From the NCBI GenBank assembly GCA_023410675.1, contig JAEYPM010000012.1, forward strand, positions 1-16,604: a stretch of DNA of 16,604 nucleotides, read 5' to 3'. The notes below the pieces were generated by a model. It saw nothing but the letters and a program-made list of their open reading frames with translations, was not told where the DNA came from and made no database searches. Source of the stretch: Bacillota bacterium. GTDB taxonomy: Bacteria; Bacillota; Clostridia; Lachnospirales; Cellulosilyticaceae. Positions within the stretch are counted from its first letter, which is position 1. Every line of letters starts with the position of its first letter. The translations under genes were made by a program, and so were the position numbers. This document shows positions 7,824-15,008 of this stretch, piece by piece.

Positions 7824-8981
7824 ATGAAGGTTATTGAAAACAAAACAAAATATTCAATTAAAGATATTATTCAGATGGCTAAAAGAGATAACAATAAAAA
7901 AAGGAGTTATTTGTTTGTCAATCCAGTGCAGGCAAAACATATTCCAGTTTCACCAAATGATGCTCTTAAGCTATTTGAGGGATTAGGTGATGAACTTAGG
8001 AGAAGTTATGGTAATGAAAGAGTAGTGATTATTGGATTTGCAGAAACAGCTACGGCTATTGGCGTGGCAGTGGCAAATTGTTTTGGTGAACATACCTATT
8101 ATATTCATACAACAAGAGAACAGGTACAGGACGCTGAGATTATTGTAAGCTTTGAGGAAGAACACAGTCACGCAACAGAGCAAAAGTTATATTGCCATAA
8201 TCCAAAAGAAGTCCTTTTAAAGGCACAGAGAATTATTTTTGTTGAGGATGAAGTGACGACTGGGAAGACAATTTTAAACTTTGTGAATGCCTTAAAAGAA
8301 AATGGCTATATTAAAAAACATCACAAAATAGCTATAGCGTCTATTGTCAATTCCATGCAAAAAATGCATCTCGAGACCTATCAAAATATGCACATTAATA
8401 TTCATTATTTAATTAAAATTGAGTATGAACATAAAGAAGATCAGTTTGACCTTCTTTCTTTTGCTGAGGATAAGACAGACAGTGAACAGTCAAGACGAGA
8501 ATTATTATTAAATATTGAGTCAATACAAGGGAAGATTAATCCCCGTGTGTGTGTTAAAATAGATGTGTATCAAAAGGCATGTAAAGTATTAGCTGAGGAT
8601 GTTATCCACTATATAGGAAAAGATAACTTGAAGGATAAAAAAATCCTTGTTTTAGGAACAGAAGAATTTATGTATCCTGCTATTTATGTAGGGTATGAAA
8701 TAGAAAAGAGACAAAGAGTAAAAAATGTCAAAGTTCATGCGACAACAAGAAGTCCTATCATGCCAAACTTAGGGGATTCTTATCCTATTAAAAACAAAAC
8801 AAAACTTATGAGCTTTTATGAAGAAGAGAGGCAGACTTATATTTATAATTTAGCTGAGTATGATAAGGTTATTATTGTAACGGATGCAGAAGAAGGCTTA
8901 GATGAGGCATTTTATGGTTTAGGACAGGTACTCTATGAGAGAGGCTGTAAGGATATCTTAGGCATAAGGTGGGTGGAGTAA
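7824..8981 (+). CDS. Phosphoribosyltransferase with C-terminal TRSP domain
   Basis: A 385-residue two-domain enzyme. The N-terminal half is a type-I phosphoribosyltransferase fold. It has VVIIGFAETATAIG (67-80) and the PRPP loop IIFVEDEVTTGKTI (137-150), whose two acidic residues and TTGKT are intact. This predicts use of PRPP to make or break a ribosyl bond. The C-terminal part, about 245-385, carries the signature TTRSP (307-311) that gives the TRSP domain its name, followed by a Rossmann-like DKVIIVTDAEEGLDE. PRTase-TRSP proteins are hallmarks of Ter-linked operons and are predicted to make a nucleoside-like compound. AAAGGA lies just before the ATG. The stop codon TAA shares its last A with the next ATG (8981), which implies translational coupling with the StiP-like gene. 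The ribosylated base or acceptor is unknown. Confidence 0.94.
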   Translation: MKVIENKTKYSIKDIIQMAKRDNNKKRSYLFVNPVQAKHIPVSPNDALKLFEGLGDELRRSYGNERVVIIGFAETATAIGVAVANCFGEHTYYIHTTREQVQDAEIIVSFEEEHSHATEQKLYCHNPKEVLLKAQRIIFVEDEVTTGKTILNFVNALKENGYIKKHHKIAIASIVNSMQKMHLETYQNMHINIHYLIKIEYEHKEDQFDLLSFAEDKTDSEQSRRELLLNIESIQGKINPRVCVKIDVYQKACKVLAEDVIHYIGKDNLKDKKILVLGTEEFMYPAIYVGYEIEKRQRVKNVKVHATTRSPIMPNLGDSYPIKNKTKLMSFYEEERQTYIYNLAEYDKVIIVTDAEEGLDEAFYGLGQVLYERGCKDILGIRWVE

Positions 8982-10042
8982 TGTTTTCATCATACAAAGA
9001 AGAGGATGTAACCCTATTACTAACAGATATATCAGGCATGGTCACTCCTTTATCAACCAAAGAAAGAGAAAAGAGAATTCAAAATGGAACCCATTACTCA
9101 GAAATGCTTCCTATTGAGTATGCACCAACACAAGAATATATTAGGATTTATAAAGATACTTTGGAGGAACATGCACAGCTTACAGGGCATGCAGTATCAA
9201 AGGTAGCAGAAAAAATTATTGCTAAAAAGGGCAAGGATGTTGTGCTAGTATCTTTGGCACGTGCTGGTATTCCAATAGGTATTTTAATCAAAAGATACCT
9301 AGAAAGTAAATATGCTATTAAAATTAGGCATTATACCCTATCGATTATTAGGGGCCGTGGCATTGATGAAGTAGCCATGAATTATATTTTAGATAGACAT
9401 AAGCCAGAGGAATTACAGTTTGTAGATGGTTGGACAGGAAAAGGAGCTATTTTAAAGGAGCTGAGAAAAGTACTTCAAAATTATAGAGGTGTATCTGATG
9501 AACTCGCAGTGTTATCCGATCCAGCTTGGATTACAGATCTATGCGGAACTCATGAAGATTTCCTTATCCCAAGCTCTTGCCTTAATGCAACCATATCTGG
9601 TCTTTTAAGCAGAACCTTTTTGCATAGGGATTACATTAAACCCACAGATTTTCATGGAGCGATGTTTTATAAAGAACTGATAGATCAAGATGTATCTTAT
9701 GAATTTATTGATACTGTTCAAAAATATTTTAAATATGACATAATCCTAGAAAATAAAGAAAGCGATATTCCAAATAGCAGTATGGGACAGTGTGAAGTCT
9801 ATAAAATAGCAGAAGAATTTAATATAAAAGATATTAATTTTATTAAGCCAGGTATTGGTGAAACAACAAGGGTTCTTTTAAGAAGGGTGCCGTGGAAAAT
9901 ACTTGTTAAAAATAAAAACGATGCCAAGTTTTTAAAACATATCTTAAGACTTGCTGAAGAAAAACAAGTAGAGGTAATAGAATATCCCCTTACAGCATAT
10001 CGTGCATGTGGCATCATAAAAGACTTAAGTGCAGACCTCTAA
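8981..10042 (+). CDS. StiP / PRTase-like protein with C-terminal Pelota-type RNA-binding domain
   Basis: A 353-residue protein. Databases often label this family a cysteine protease (StiP), but the N-terminal domain itself looks like a phosphoribosyltransferase. It shows VLVSLARAGIPIG (88-100), IRGRGIDEVAMNYI (123-136) and a PRPP-loop-like FVDGWTGKGAI (147-157). Conserved cysteines (C188, C200, the latter in PSSCLNATISG) may be those behind the protease label. Residues 270-353 (from QCEVYKIAEEF to IIKDLSADL) match the Pelota/L7Ae-like RNA-binding domain often attached here. An in-frame GTG at 8969 gives four more residues, but the ATG at 8981, overlapping the upstream stop and preceded by GGTGGAG, is preferred. 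It probably acts in the same pathway as the upstream PRTase, and an RNA ligand is possible. Family assignment is firm; the activity is uncertain. Confidence 0.9.
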   Translation: MFSSYKEEDVTLLLTDISGMVTPLSTKEREKRIQNGTHYSEMLPIEYAPTQEYIRIYKDTLEEHAQLTGHAVSKVAEKIIAKKGKDVVLVSLARAGIPIGILIKRYLESKYAIKIRHYTLSIIRGRGIDEVAMNYILDRHKPEELQFVDGWTGKGAILKELRKVLQNYRGVSDELAVLSDPAWITDLCGTHEDFLIPSSCLNATISGLLSRTFLHRDYIKPTDFHGAMFYKELIDQDVSYEFIDTVQKYFKYDIILENKESDIPNSSMGQCEVYKIAEEFNIKDINFIKPGIGETTRVLLRRVPWKILVKNKNDAKFLKHILRLAEEKQVEVIEYPLTAYRACGIIKDLSADL

Positions 10043-10049
10043 AAAACCA

Positions 10050-10164
10050 TTAGGGACAGTTAATGAAAATTAATCACTTTTAACTTTTAGAGACAGTTAA
10101 TAAAGAGCCAAATAATTTGTGGTTAAGAGACTAGAATTAAGATTAAGGGGACGGTTAATAAAAA
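10050..10164 (+). repeat. Three imperfect direct repeats, core RGGACRGTTAATRAA
   Basis: The 143-base gap between the StiP-like and HAD genes holds three related units at 10050-10069, 10087-10106 and 10143-10164. Their cores are GGGACAGTTAATGAAA, AGAGACAGTTAATAAAG and GGGGACGGTTAATAAAA. Starts are 37 and 56 bases apart. The first unit also forms a small hairpin, TTAAT-GAAA-ATTAA. The pattern resembles remnants of GGGGACGG-type intergenic repeats common in Clostridia, but it could also be a row of protein-binding sites. Confidence 0.55.
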
Positions 10165-10185
10165 ACAAAAAGATGGAGAAATAGC

Positions 10186-10974
10186 ATGATACTTTTTGCT
10201 TCAGATTTAGATAATACACTCATATTTTCATATAAGAAAGTTACAAAAGAAGCCATATGCGTAGAGGTTTTGGATGATAAGCCTTTATCTTATATGACAC
10301 TTTGGACGCATCAGGCTTTGCAAGAAATAGAGAAGAAAACTATTTTTGTGCCTGTAACAACACGCTCGCTGAAGCAGTACAATAGAATTCAGTTACTTGA
10401 AGATAAAGTGCCGCATTATGCTTTAGTAAGCAATGGAGGTATTTTATTAATTGATGGTGCAATAGATAACACTTGGTATGAAGAGTCAAAAAGGCAAATC
10501 AGTGGCTGCATGGCTGAACTTCATAAAGCCATAGAAATCTTAAAAACAGATGAAAATGTAACATTAGATCCAAGATTTGTGGATGATTTATTTGTTTTTA
10601 CTAAAACATCAGATACAGGTGCTACTGTTAAACTACTTAACAAAACACTAGATCTAGAAAAGGTCACTATTGACCTTAATGAGCAGAAACTTTATGTGTT
10701 GCCAAAAATGTTAAATAAGGGCGTAGCACTAGAACGCTTGAAAAAACAATTAGAGATAGATTTAGTTATTAGCAGTGGAGATAGTTATTTTGACGTACCT
10801 ATGCTGATGGCAGCAGATATTGGTATTATTCCTAAGGAAAATAAGATTAAAGAATTTTTAAGCCTGCATCCCAATATTATAATAGCCAAAGAAGAAGGCA
10901 TGAGTTTTTCAGATGAAATACTTAGGATGGTTACTCTATACATAGAAGAAGATAATAATACGAAGATGGCTTGA
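10186..10974 (+). CDS. HAD superfamily phosphatase (Cof/sucrose-phosphatase-like)
   Basis: A 262-residue cytoplasmic Mg2+-dependent phosphohydrolase. The four HAD motifs are all present: I is DLDNTL (7-12, nucleophile D7 and acid D9), II is TTR (58-60), III is the lysine in LNKG (178), and IV is GDSYFD (198-203). A C2-type cap sits between motifs II and III, and SNGG (82-85) is typical of the Cof/SPP branch. It closes the gene set and fits removal of a phosphate from a phosphoribosylated intermediate made by the upstream PRTases; that order of reactions is inferred. ATG is preceded by GGAG near 10174. A strong terminator begins 5 bases after the stop codon. Confidence 0.93.
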   Translation: MILFASDLDNTLIFSYKKVTKEAICVEVLDDKPLSYMTLWTHQALQEIEKKTIFVPVTTRSLKQYNRIQLLEDKVPHYALVSNGGILLIDGAIDNTWYEESKRQISGCMAELHKAIEILKTDENVTLDPRFVDDLFVFTKTSDTGATVKLLNKTLDLEKVTIDLNEQKLYVLPKMLNKGVALERLKKQLEIDLVISSGDSYFDVPMLMAADIGIIPKENKIKEFLSLHPNIIIAKEEGMSFSDEILRMVTLYIEEDNNTKMA

Positions 10975-10979
10975 TAGAG

Positions 10980-11032
10980 GTACTCCCTAAATGTTAGAGA
11001 CGATAGATTTGCATTTAGCGGTGTACTTTTTT
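10980..11032 (+). terminator. Intrinsic terminator of the Ter cluster
   Basis: GTACTCCCTAAATG (10980-10993) pairs with CATTTAGCGGTGTAC (11012-11026), with one C-C mismatch, one G-U pair and one bulge. Six T residues follow (11027-11032). It lies just after the HAD stop and is a clear Rho-independent terminator. Confidence 0.8.
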
Positions 11033-11054
11033 ATACCAAGTTATAAAAAATATA

Positions 11055-11082
11055 TTGACAAATTTTTGGATTATGGTATTAT
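11055..11082 (+). promoter_or_regulatory. Promoter of the rubrerythrin gene (sigma-A type, extended -10)
   Basis: A perfect -35 TTGACA (11055-11060) is followed by a 16-base spacer and the -10 TATTAT (11077-11082). TGG directly upstream of the -10 makes it an extended -10. The start of transcription would be near 11089, giving a leader of about 88 bases. Confidence 0.75.
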
Positions 11083-11093
11083 ATATTTGTAGG

Positions 11094-11108
11094 TAATAAT
11101 AATTATCA
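11094..11108 (+). promoter_or_regulatory. Fur/PerR-type 7-1-7 operator
   Basis: TAATAATAATTATCA matches the Fur consensus TGATAATNATTATCA at 13 of 14 defined positions and the PerR consensus TTATAATNATTATAA at 12 of 14. It starts about 5 bases after the predicted transcription start, where a bound repressor would block initiation. PerR is the more likely regulator on biological grounds, since it controls reverse rubrerythrins in clostridia, although the match to Fur is slightly better. Confidence 0.6.
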
Positions 11109-11140
11109 ACTAATAAATATTATAATTTGTGTTGGTTGAT
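11105..11140 (+). promoter_or_regulatory. Stem-loop in the rubrerythrin leader
   Basis: ATCAACTAA (11105-11113) and TTGGTTGAT (11132-11140) form a 9-bp stem with one G-U pair and an 18-base AT-rich loop. The left arm overlaps the end of the operator. It may stabilise the mRNA. Function unproven. Confidence 0.35.
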
Positions 11141-11176
11141 TAAAATAATAATATTACATTATGGAGGGAATTATTT

Positions 11177-11722
11177 ATGAAAAAATATGTATGTTCTATT
11201 TGTGGTTATGTTCACGAAGGAGATGGAGCACCAGACCAATGTCCAATTTGTAAAGCACCAGCAGCTAAATTTATTGAGCAGTCAGGAGAATTAAACTTTG
11301 CAGATGAACATAGAATTGGGGTTGCTGCAGATGTTGATGAGAGAATCCTAGAAGGTCTTCGTCAAAACTTTATGGGTGAATGTACAGAAGTAGGAATGTA
11401 CCTCGCTATGAGCCGTCAAGCAGATAGAGAAGGTTTCCCAGAAATAGCAGAAGCATATAAACGCATTGCATTTGAAGAAGCAGAGCATGCAGCAAAATTT
11501 GCTGAACTTCTTGGTGAAGTTGTAGCAGCAGATACAAAGAAAAACCTTCAAATGAGAGTAGATGCAGAACATGGTGCATGCCAAGGCAAGAAAGATATTG
11601 CTACACTTGCAAAAGAATTAGGTTATGATGCAATCCATGACACTGTACATGAAATGTGTAAAGACGAAGCAAGACATGGAAAAGCATTTGCAGGATTACT
11701 TAACAGATATTTCCAAAAGTAA
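11177..11722 (+). CDS. Reverse rubrerythrin (NADH-linked peroxidase)
   Basis: Cytoplasmic non-haem iron protein that reduces hydrogen peroxide to water in anaerobes, taking electrons from NADH by way of rubredoxin-type partners. The 181 residues have the domains in reversed order. An N-terminal rubredoxin domain has C6-x2-C9 and C22-x2-C25. A ferritin-like di-iron four-helix domain follows, with E68/E71, the pair E101xxH104 and the pair E164xxH167. All expected metal ligands appear present. ATG is preceded by GGAGGG near 11163. It is a single-gene unit with its own promoter, a Fur/PerR-type operator and a strong terminator, so induction by peroxide is likely. Its codons and regulation look housekeeping-like and independent of the Ter cluster, although both are stress functions. 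Confidence 0.95.
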   Translation: MKKYVCSICGYVHEGDGAPDQCPICKAPAAKFIEQSGELNFADEHRIGVAADVDERILEGLRQNFMGECTEVGMYLAMSRQADREGFPEIAEAYKRIAFEEAEHAAKFAELLGEVVAADTKKNLQMRVDAEHGACQGKKDIATLAKELGYDAIHDTVHEMCKDEARHGKAFAGLLNRYFQK

Positions 11723-11770
11723 AATAATTATCTATCAACACATATAATTAAATAGTTAAATTTGCATAAG

Positions 11771-11803
11771 ACAAAAGGAAGGCAGCTACTGCCTTCCTTT
11801 TGT
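11771..11803 (+). terminator. Intrinsic terminator of the rubrerythrin gene
   Basis: A perfect 15-bp stem, ACAAAAGGAAGGCAG (11771-11785) with CTGCCTTCCTTTTGT (11789-11803), has a CTA loop and T-rich 3' arm ending TTTTGTTT. On the other strand it could also end transcripts from the convergent methyltransferase gene. Confidence 0.9.
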
Positions 11804-11867
11804 TTGCCTAATAAGAATGATACATAATATAAAGATTGATACTTTGAATACCTTTAATCTACTACAA

Positions 11868-12496
11868 TTACTTATTTTCTACAGTTAATACGCCAGAACA
11901 ATGAGATAATTGAATATACATACAAGAATATGCACCACTAAGGCTTTCTTTCATTTCATCTGCTACAAAATAAATTTCATCATTATCCCAAGACTCTTTA
12001 TATGTTGTTTTGCTTTTTTCTAATTCTTCCCTTGTTTCAAACGAAATATCTCCTATTAGTATCTTTCCTTTTTCAGCTAACACATTGTTAAGTAATTTTA
12101 TAAAACTAATTTTTTCTTCATCTGTTAAGTGGTGCATGGCATAGGTACTAATTATATAATCAAAATGATTGCTTTTTATTGCATCGGTAATCCTTTGGAA
12201 AAATCCCATTTTATTAATGTTGCATGAGGCATTTTCTGCTTTGCAATATCTATCATCTTAGTTGAAAAATCAATACCTGTAATGTTATAACCAACATTAT
12301 ATAATTGCGTTGTTAATATTCCAGTTCCAAATCCAATGTCTAATATATTAACACCATTTTGTTTTCTTACTTGATTGTAAATATAGTTTAAGACATCTTT
12401 ATAGCCTTCAAACGGATAAGCATTGCTTTCTTCACTAATATTTACACTCTTGTCATATCCAGCTGCCCATAAATCAAAACCTATATCATCTAGCAT
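11868..12496 (-). pseudogene. Class I SAM-dependent methyltransferase (YrrT-like), frameshifted
   Basis: The two halves of one methyltransferase lie in different frames. The first half (from 12496 down to about 12190) starts MLDDIGFDLWAAGYDKSV and holds the SAM-binding motif ILDIGFGTG, motif II GIDFS, and DFSKGLP. It then stops at MQ. The second half resumes as AIKSNHFDYIISTYAMHHL and runs to 11868. Adding one G at about 12185-12187 (CCGAT to CCGGAT on the minus strand) would restore a continuous protein of about 209 residues. ATG at 12496 with GGGAG upstream is preferred to a TTG at 12517. The substrate is unknown. It is either a true pseudogene or a one-base sequencing error. It converges on the rubrerythrin gene. 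Confidence 0.8.
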
Positions 12497-12945
12497 TTTC
12501 ACGATCTCCCATCCCAAAATCTAAACTGATTCATCTGTGCACTAAAATTCTTTGTTGCCATTGTTAGTAGTCTTTAATACTCCTTTTGGCTCTTTAATAT
12601 AATTAGAATATATAATTAATTTAGTATAGTCTAGCAAAATAAAGTATAGCATAATTGTGTAAAACATGAAAGTAATTGAATGTAAAGCCTTATTAATCAA
12701 AATAGTTTAATGGTTTTCATTGATGATATTATGGAATAGTAAAGCCTCAGAAGTATGGAAGTAAAATATCTATTTTAGAAGAAGGTAAGGGGTTATTAGA
12801 TGTTATTGATATATAACTTAGTTTATTATATAAGCTGATTTTACAACTTGATTAAATATAGTGAAACAGGGTAGTGTTTGTAATAGAAGAGGTTTATACT
12901 ATAAAGATAGTAGGTAAAACAAAGAACAAACAAGGAGAGATGACG
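12497..12945. other. Gene-poor stretch between divergent genes
   Basis: About 450 AT-rich bases without a convincing gene. It would hold the promoters of both neighbours. On the plus strand, TTGATA (12806-12811) and TATAAG (12829-12834), 17 bases apart, could serve the stalk-domain gene. On the minus strand, TTGCTA (12637-12632) and TATATA (12614-12609), also 17 apart, could serve the methyltransferase. A short open stretch near 12727-12816, reading YGSKISILEEGKGLLDVIDI at its end, looks like a possible gene remnant but I cannot identify it. Confidence 0.4.
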
Positions 12946-13935
12946 ATGAAACAACACTTAAGGATAACAGCAATAGTCTTACTTTTTAGTATATTCATAA
13001 GCACTACGATTTTTGCAAATAAAAACACTAAGCTGATTATTAATAATACAGCTACTGAAATGCCATCTGCACTGAGTATTAAAGAAGGATATATTCCATT
13101 GAGATGGATGGTTCAAAAGATGGGAGCATCAAAAGTTATATGGGAAAAAGAGACTGTAACAGTGGAGATACCAAGCTTTTTGGAAATGCATCAGTACGTT
13201 AGCTATTTAAGAGGCTTAAACACTGTGAATGAAAATCATTATCCTTTGCCAGAGCGATATAAGGAATTTAATTTTCCTACTGCTGAGTTTGTGAACTATG
13301 ACGCTTACATAGAGCAAAAACCTTTGACAATTAATATCACAAGTAATGGGTTTTCAATGCCATGGACTCTTTATGATTATGAAATAATAGATGGAACTCT
13401 TTATGTTGATCATAGATGGCTTAATACCTTATTTTTAGCAGATACAAAGTATGATGCCAGAGCTAATACTATAGAAGTAACCTACATGCCACACAAAGAG
13501 CTTCAAGACAACATAAGTGAAATAGAAAAAGCAATAGCACCAATTGAGCCAGAGGAAGCTCTTGCCCTATGGATCAAAGGGCAACAGGTCAGAAGTGGTA
13601 GCTTGCAATACGCAGCTTTATCTCCATTGCTTAAGCAAAAAGCTATGACTGCAGTCAAAAATCAGGGCTGGGTGACTGGAGGCTCTAGTCCTTCACTTGG
13701 AAAAGCTACTGTTTTGGAAACAAAAAAGATTGATGAAAATACTATAAGCTATGTTATTGAGTATGATGAAATGCTGAGCGGATCCATCTATAATAAGTTT
13801 AAGCAAACAATTACGATTCAAAAGCAGGTTAATGATCATACAGAAAACTGGTTGATCACACAGGTAGACAACAATAATTCTTATTATACTATACTGCCTG
13901 ATGAAAATCAAAATGACGACGGTGACATTCTATAG
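12946..13935 (+). CDS. Secreted stalk-domain (copper amine oxidase N-terminal-like) protein
   Basis: A 329-residue exported protein. The N-terminus MKQHLRITAIVLLFSIFISTTIFA is a signal peptide with a probable cut after FA. Two half-units of the stalk domain follow: 29-76 (LIINNTATEMP, GYIPLRWMVQKMGASKVIWEKETVTVEI) and 147-180 (IIDGTLYVDHRWLNTLF, ANTIEVTY). These domains are common surface modules in clostridia and do not carry the copper-oxidase active site. Residues 203-308 form a C-terminal domain (EEALALWIKGQQVRSGSLQYAALSP) that looks like an NTF2-like or related binding fold; this is tentative. The frame is open upstream, but the ATG at 12946 has AGGAG eight bases before it and starts the signal peptide; the ATG at 12940 is too close to that site. 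Exact role unknown. Confidence 0.85.
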   Translation: MKQHLRITAIVLLFSIFISTTIFANKNTKLIINNTATEMPSALSIKEGYIPLRWMVQKMGASKVIWEKETVTVEIPSFLEMHQYVSYLRGLNTVNENHYPLPERYKEFNFPTAEFVNYDAYIEQKPLTINITSNGFSMPWTLYDYEIIDGTLYVDHRWLNTLFLADTKYDARANTIEVTYMPHKELQDNISEIEKAIAPIEPEEALALWIKGQQVRSGSLQYAALSPLLKQKAMTAVKNQGWVTGGSSPSLGKATVLETKKIDENTISYVIEYDEMLSGSIYNKFKQTITIQKQVNDHTENWLITQVDNNNSYYTILPDENQNDDGDIL

Positions 13936-14011
13936 AACACACATATTATTTGTAAAGCTATACGATGTGGGTTCATAGAAGAGCTTCACAGAAACAAGAG
14001 AAGGTGCTAGT

Positions 14012-14278
14012 GTGCATAATGAAAAAATTGAAATTGTAATTGAAGACTATGATGAAGATCATATCATAGCATATGTCGAGAAAAACAATAAAAGTATGCT
14101 GTTTATATTTGCACTTTATGATTGTGCTGAAAATATGGAGTTTTGGGGCTTCAATGTTACTTATGGAAGTAAGAATGCTAGAGATGGGCTTATTTTTGAA
14201 GGTAAGGATAAAACACTTGCAAAAACTGAAATAGAAATTTTTATTAATCAGTACAACTTAAATGAGTGTGATCCTTGA
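14012..14278 (+). CDS. Small acidic protein of unknown function
   Basis: I do not recognise this 88-residue protein. It starts with GTG behind AGAAGG (about 13998) and lies 76 bases after the stalk-domain gene. It has no signal peptide or membrane segment. It is rich in D and E at the start (IVIEDYDEDHII), then has a hydrophobic beta-like middle (SMLFIFALYDC, MEFWGFNVTYGS) and a helical end (KTEIEIFINQYNL). Codon use looks like that of its neighbours, and no large open frame competes with it. It may be cotranscribed with the stalk gene. Confidence 0.65.
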   Translation: MHNEKIEIVIEDYDEDHIIAYVEKNNKSMLFIFALYDCAENMEFWGFNVTYGSKNARDGLIFEGKDKTLAKTEIEIFINQYNLNECDP

Positions 14279-14345
14279 GATGAAGATAGCAGCATAAATG
14301 TACATTTTTAGGTTGATCATTTGACCAAGGGGAGGGAATTTTACA

Positions 14346-15008
14346 TTGCCAAAAAATGATAATATGCTGGCAATTTTATGGATGCTAAGCTCAAATAAAA
14401 AGACAACTGCTAAGCAAATTGCTGAAAAGTTGGAGATTAATATACGAACAGTTTACCGTTATATTGATGCTCTTAGCATAAGTGGCGTACCCATCATTTC
14501 AGATTCTGTTCATAATGGGGGTTATTCGTTGATCCATGATTTTCATCAAGCCCCTTTGGTTTTTGATATTGAAGAGAAGAAAGCACTTCTCTATGCAACT
14601 ACTTATGCAAAGGACGCAGGCTATCCATTTAGTGATGCTCTAAGTCGTGTGATTGAAAAATTAAAATTGTATTCAACTGAGGAACAGGAGAGTATGCTTA
14701 ATCGCTATATAGTAGGTTTTGAAGTTGCAAAGCAGCACATTGTTCCAAGTCTAAAAGCTTTGCTAGAAGAATTAACAATTGCAATTGCTAATGAGCAGTC
14801 TATTGAAATTGTGTACCGCACCAAAAGAGATGAGAAGCATCAATCAAGAGTCATTGATCCCTATGGGATATTATATTGGTGTAGCAAATGGTATATTAGA
14901 AATGTGAAAAGTAAACGAATGATAGTAATGATAGGAACAAGCTGTTTTATAGCTGGATTTAAAAGGCATTGGAGGATGAGCATTGAGGGTATTATTAATT
15001 ATTTTTAA
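14346..15008 (+). CDS. YafY/YobV-type HTH-WYL transcriptional regulator, C-terminally truncated
   Basis: DNA-binding regulator of the HTH_11 plus WYL family. The start MPKNDNMLAILWML is typical of the family and is read from a TTG behind GGGGAGG (14329-14335). The winged helix-turn-helix spans about 20-60 (TAKQIAEKLEINIRTVYRYIDAL, HNGGYSL). The middle part is normal, and the WYL domain begins at about 150 (IEIVYRTKRDE, RVIDPYGILYWCSKWYI). After residue 184 (about 14898) similarity ends abruptly in an unrelated tail. Full-length relatives have about 310 residues, so roughly 100 including most of the WYL domain are missing. The last 26 bases overlap the next gene. DNA binding may survive but ligand sensing probably does not. 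It may once have controlled the adjacent hydrolase. Confidence 0.8.
   Translation: MPKNDNMLAILWMLSSNKKTTAKQIAEKLEINIRTVYRYIDALSISGVPIISDSVHNGGYSLIHDFHQAPLVFDIEEKKALLYATTYAKDAGYPFSDALSRVIEKLKLYSTEEQESMLNRYIVGFEVAKQHIVPSLKALLEELTIAIANEQSIEIVYRTKRDEKHQSRVIDPYGILYWCSKWYIRNVKSKRMIVMIGTSCFIAGFKRHWRMSIEGIINYF

Noticed and set aside
12499..12561. Twenty-codon minus-strand leader frame before the methyltransferase
   Set aside because: The nearest GGAG is about 18 bases from its ATG and there is no attenuator structure or codon run, so chance is as likely.
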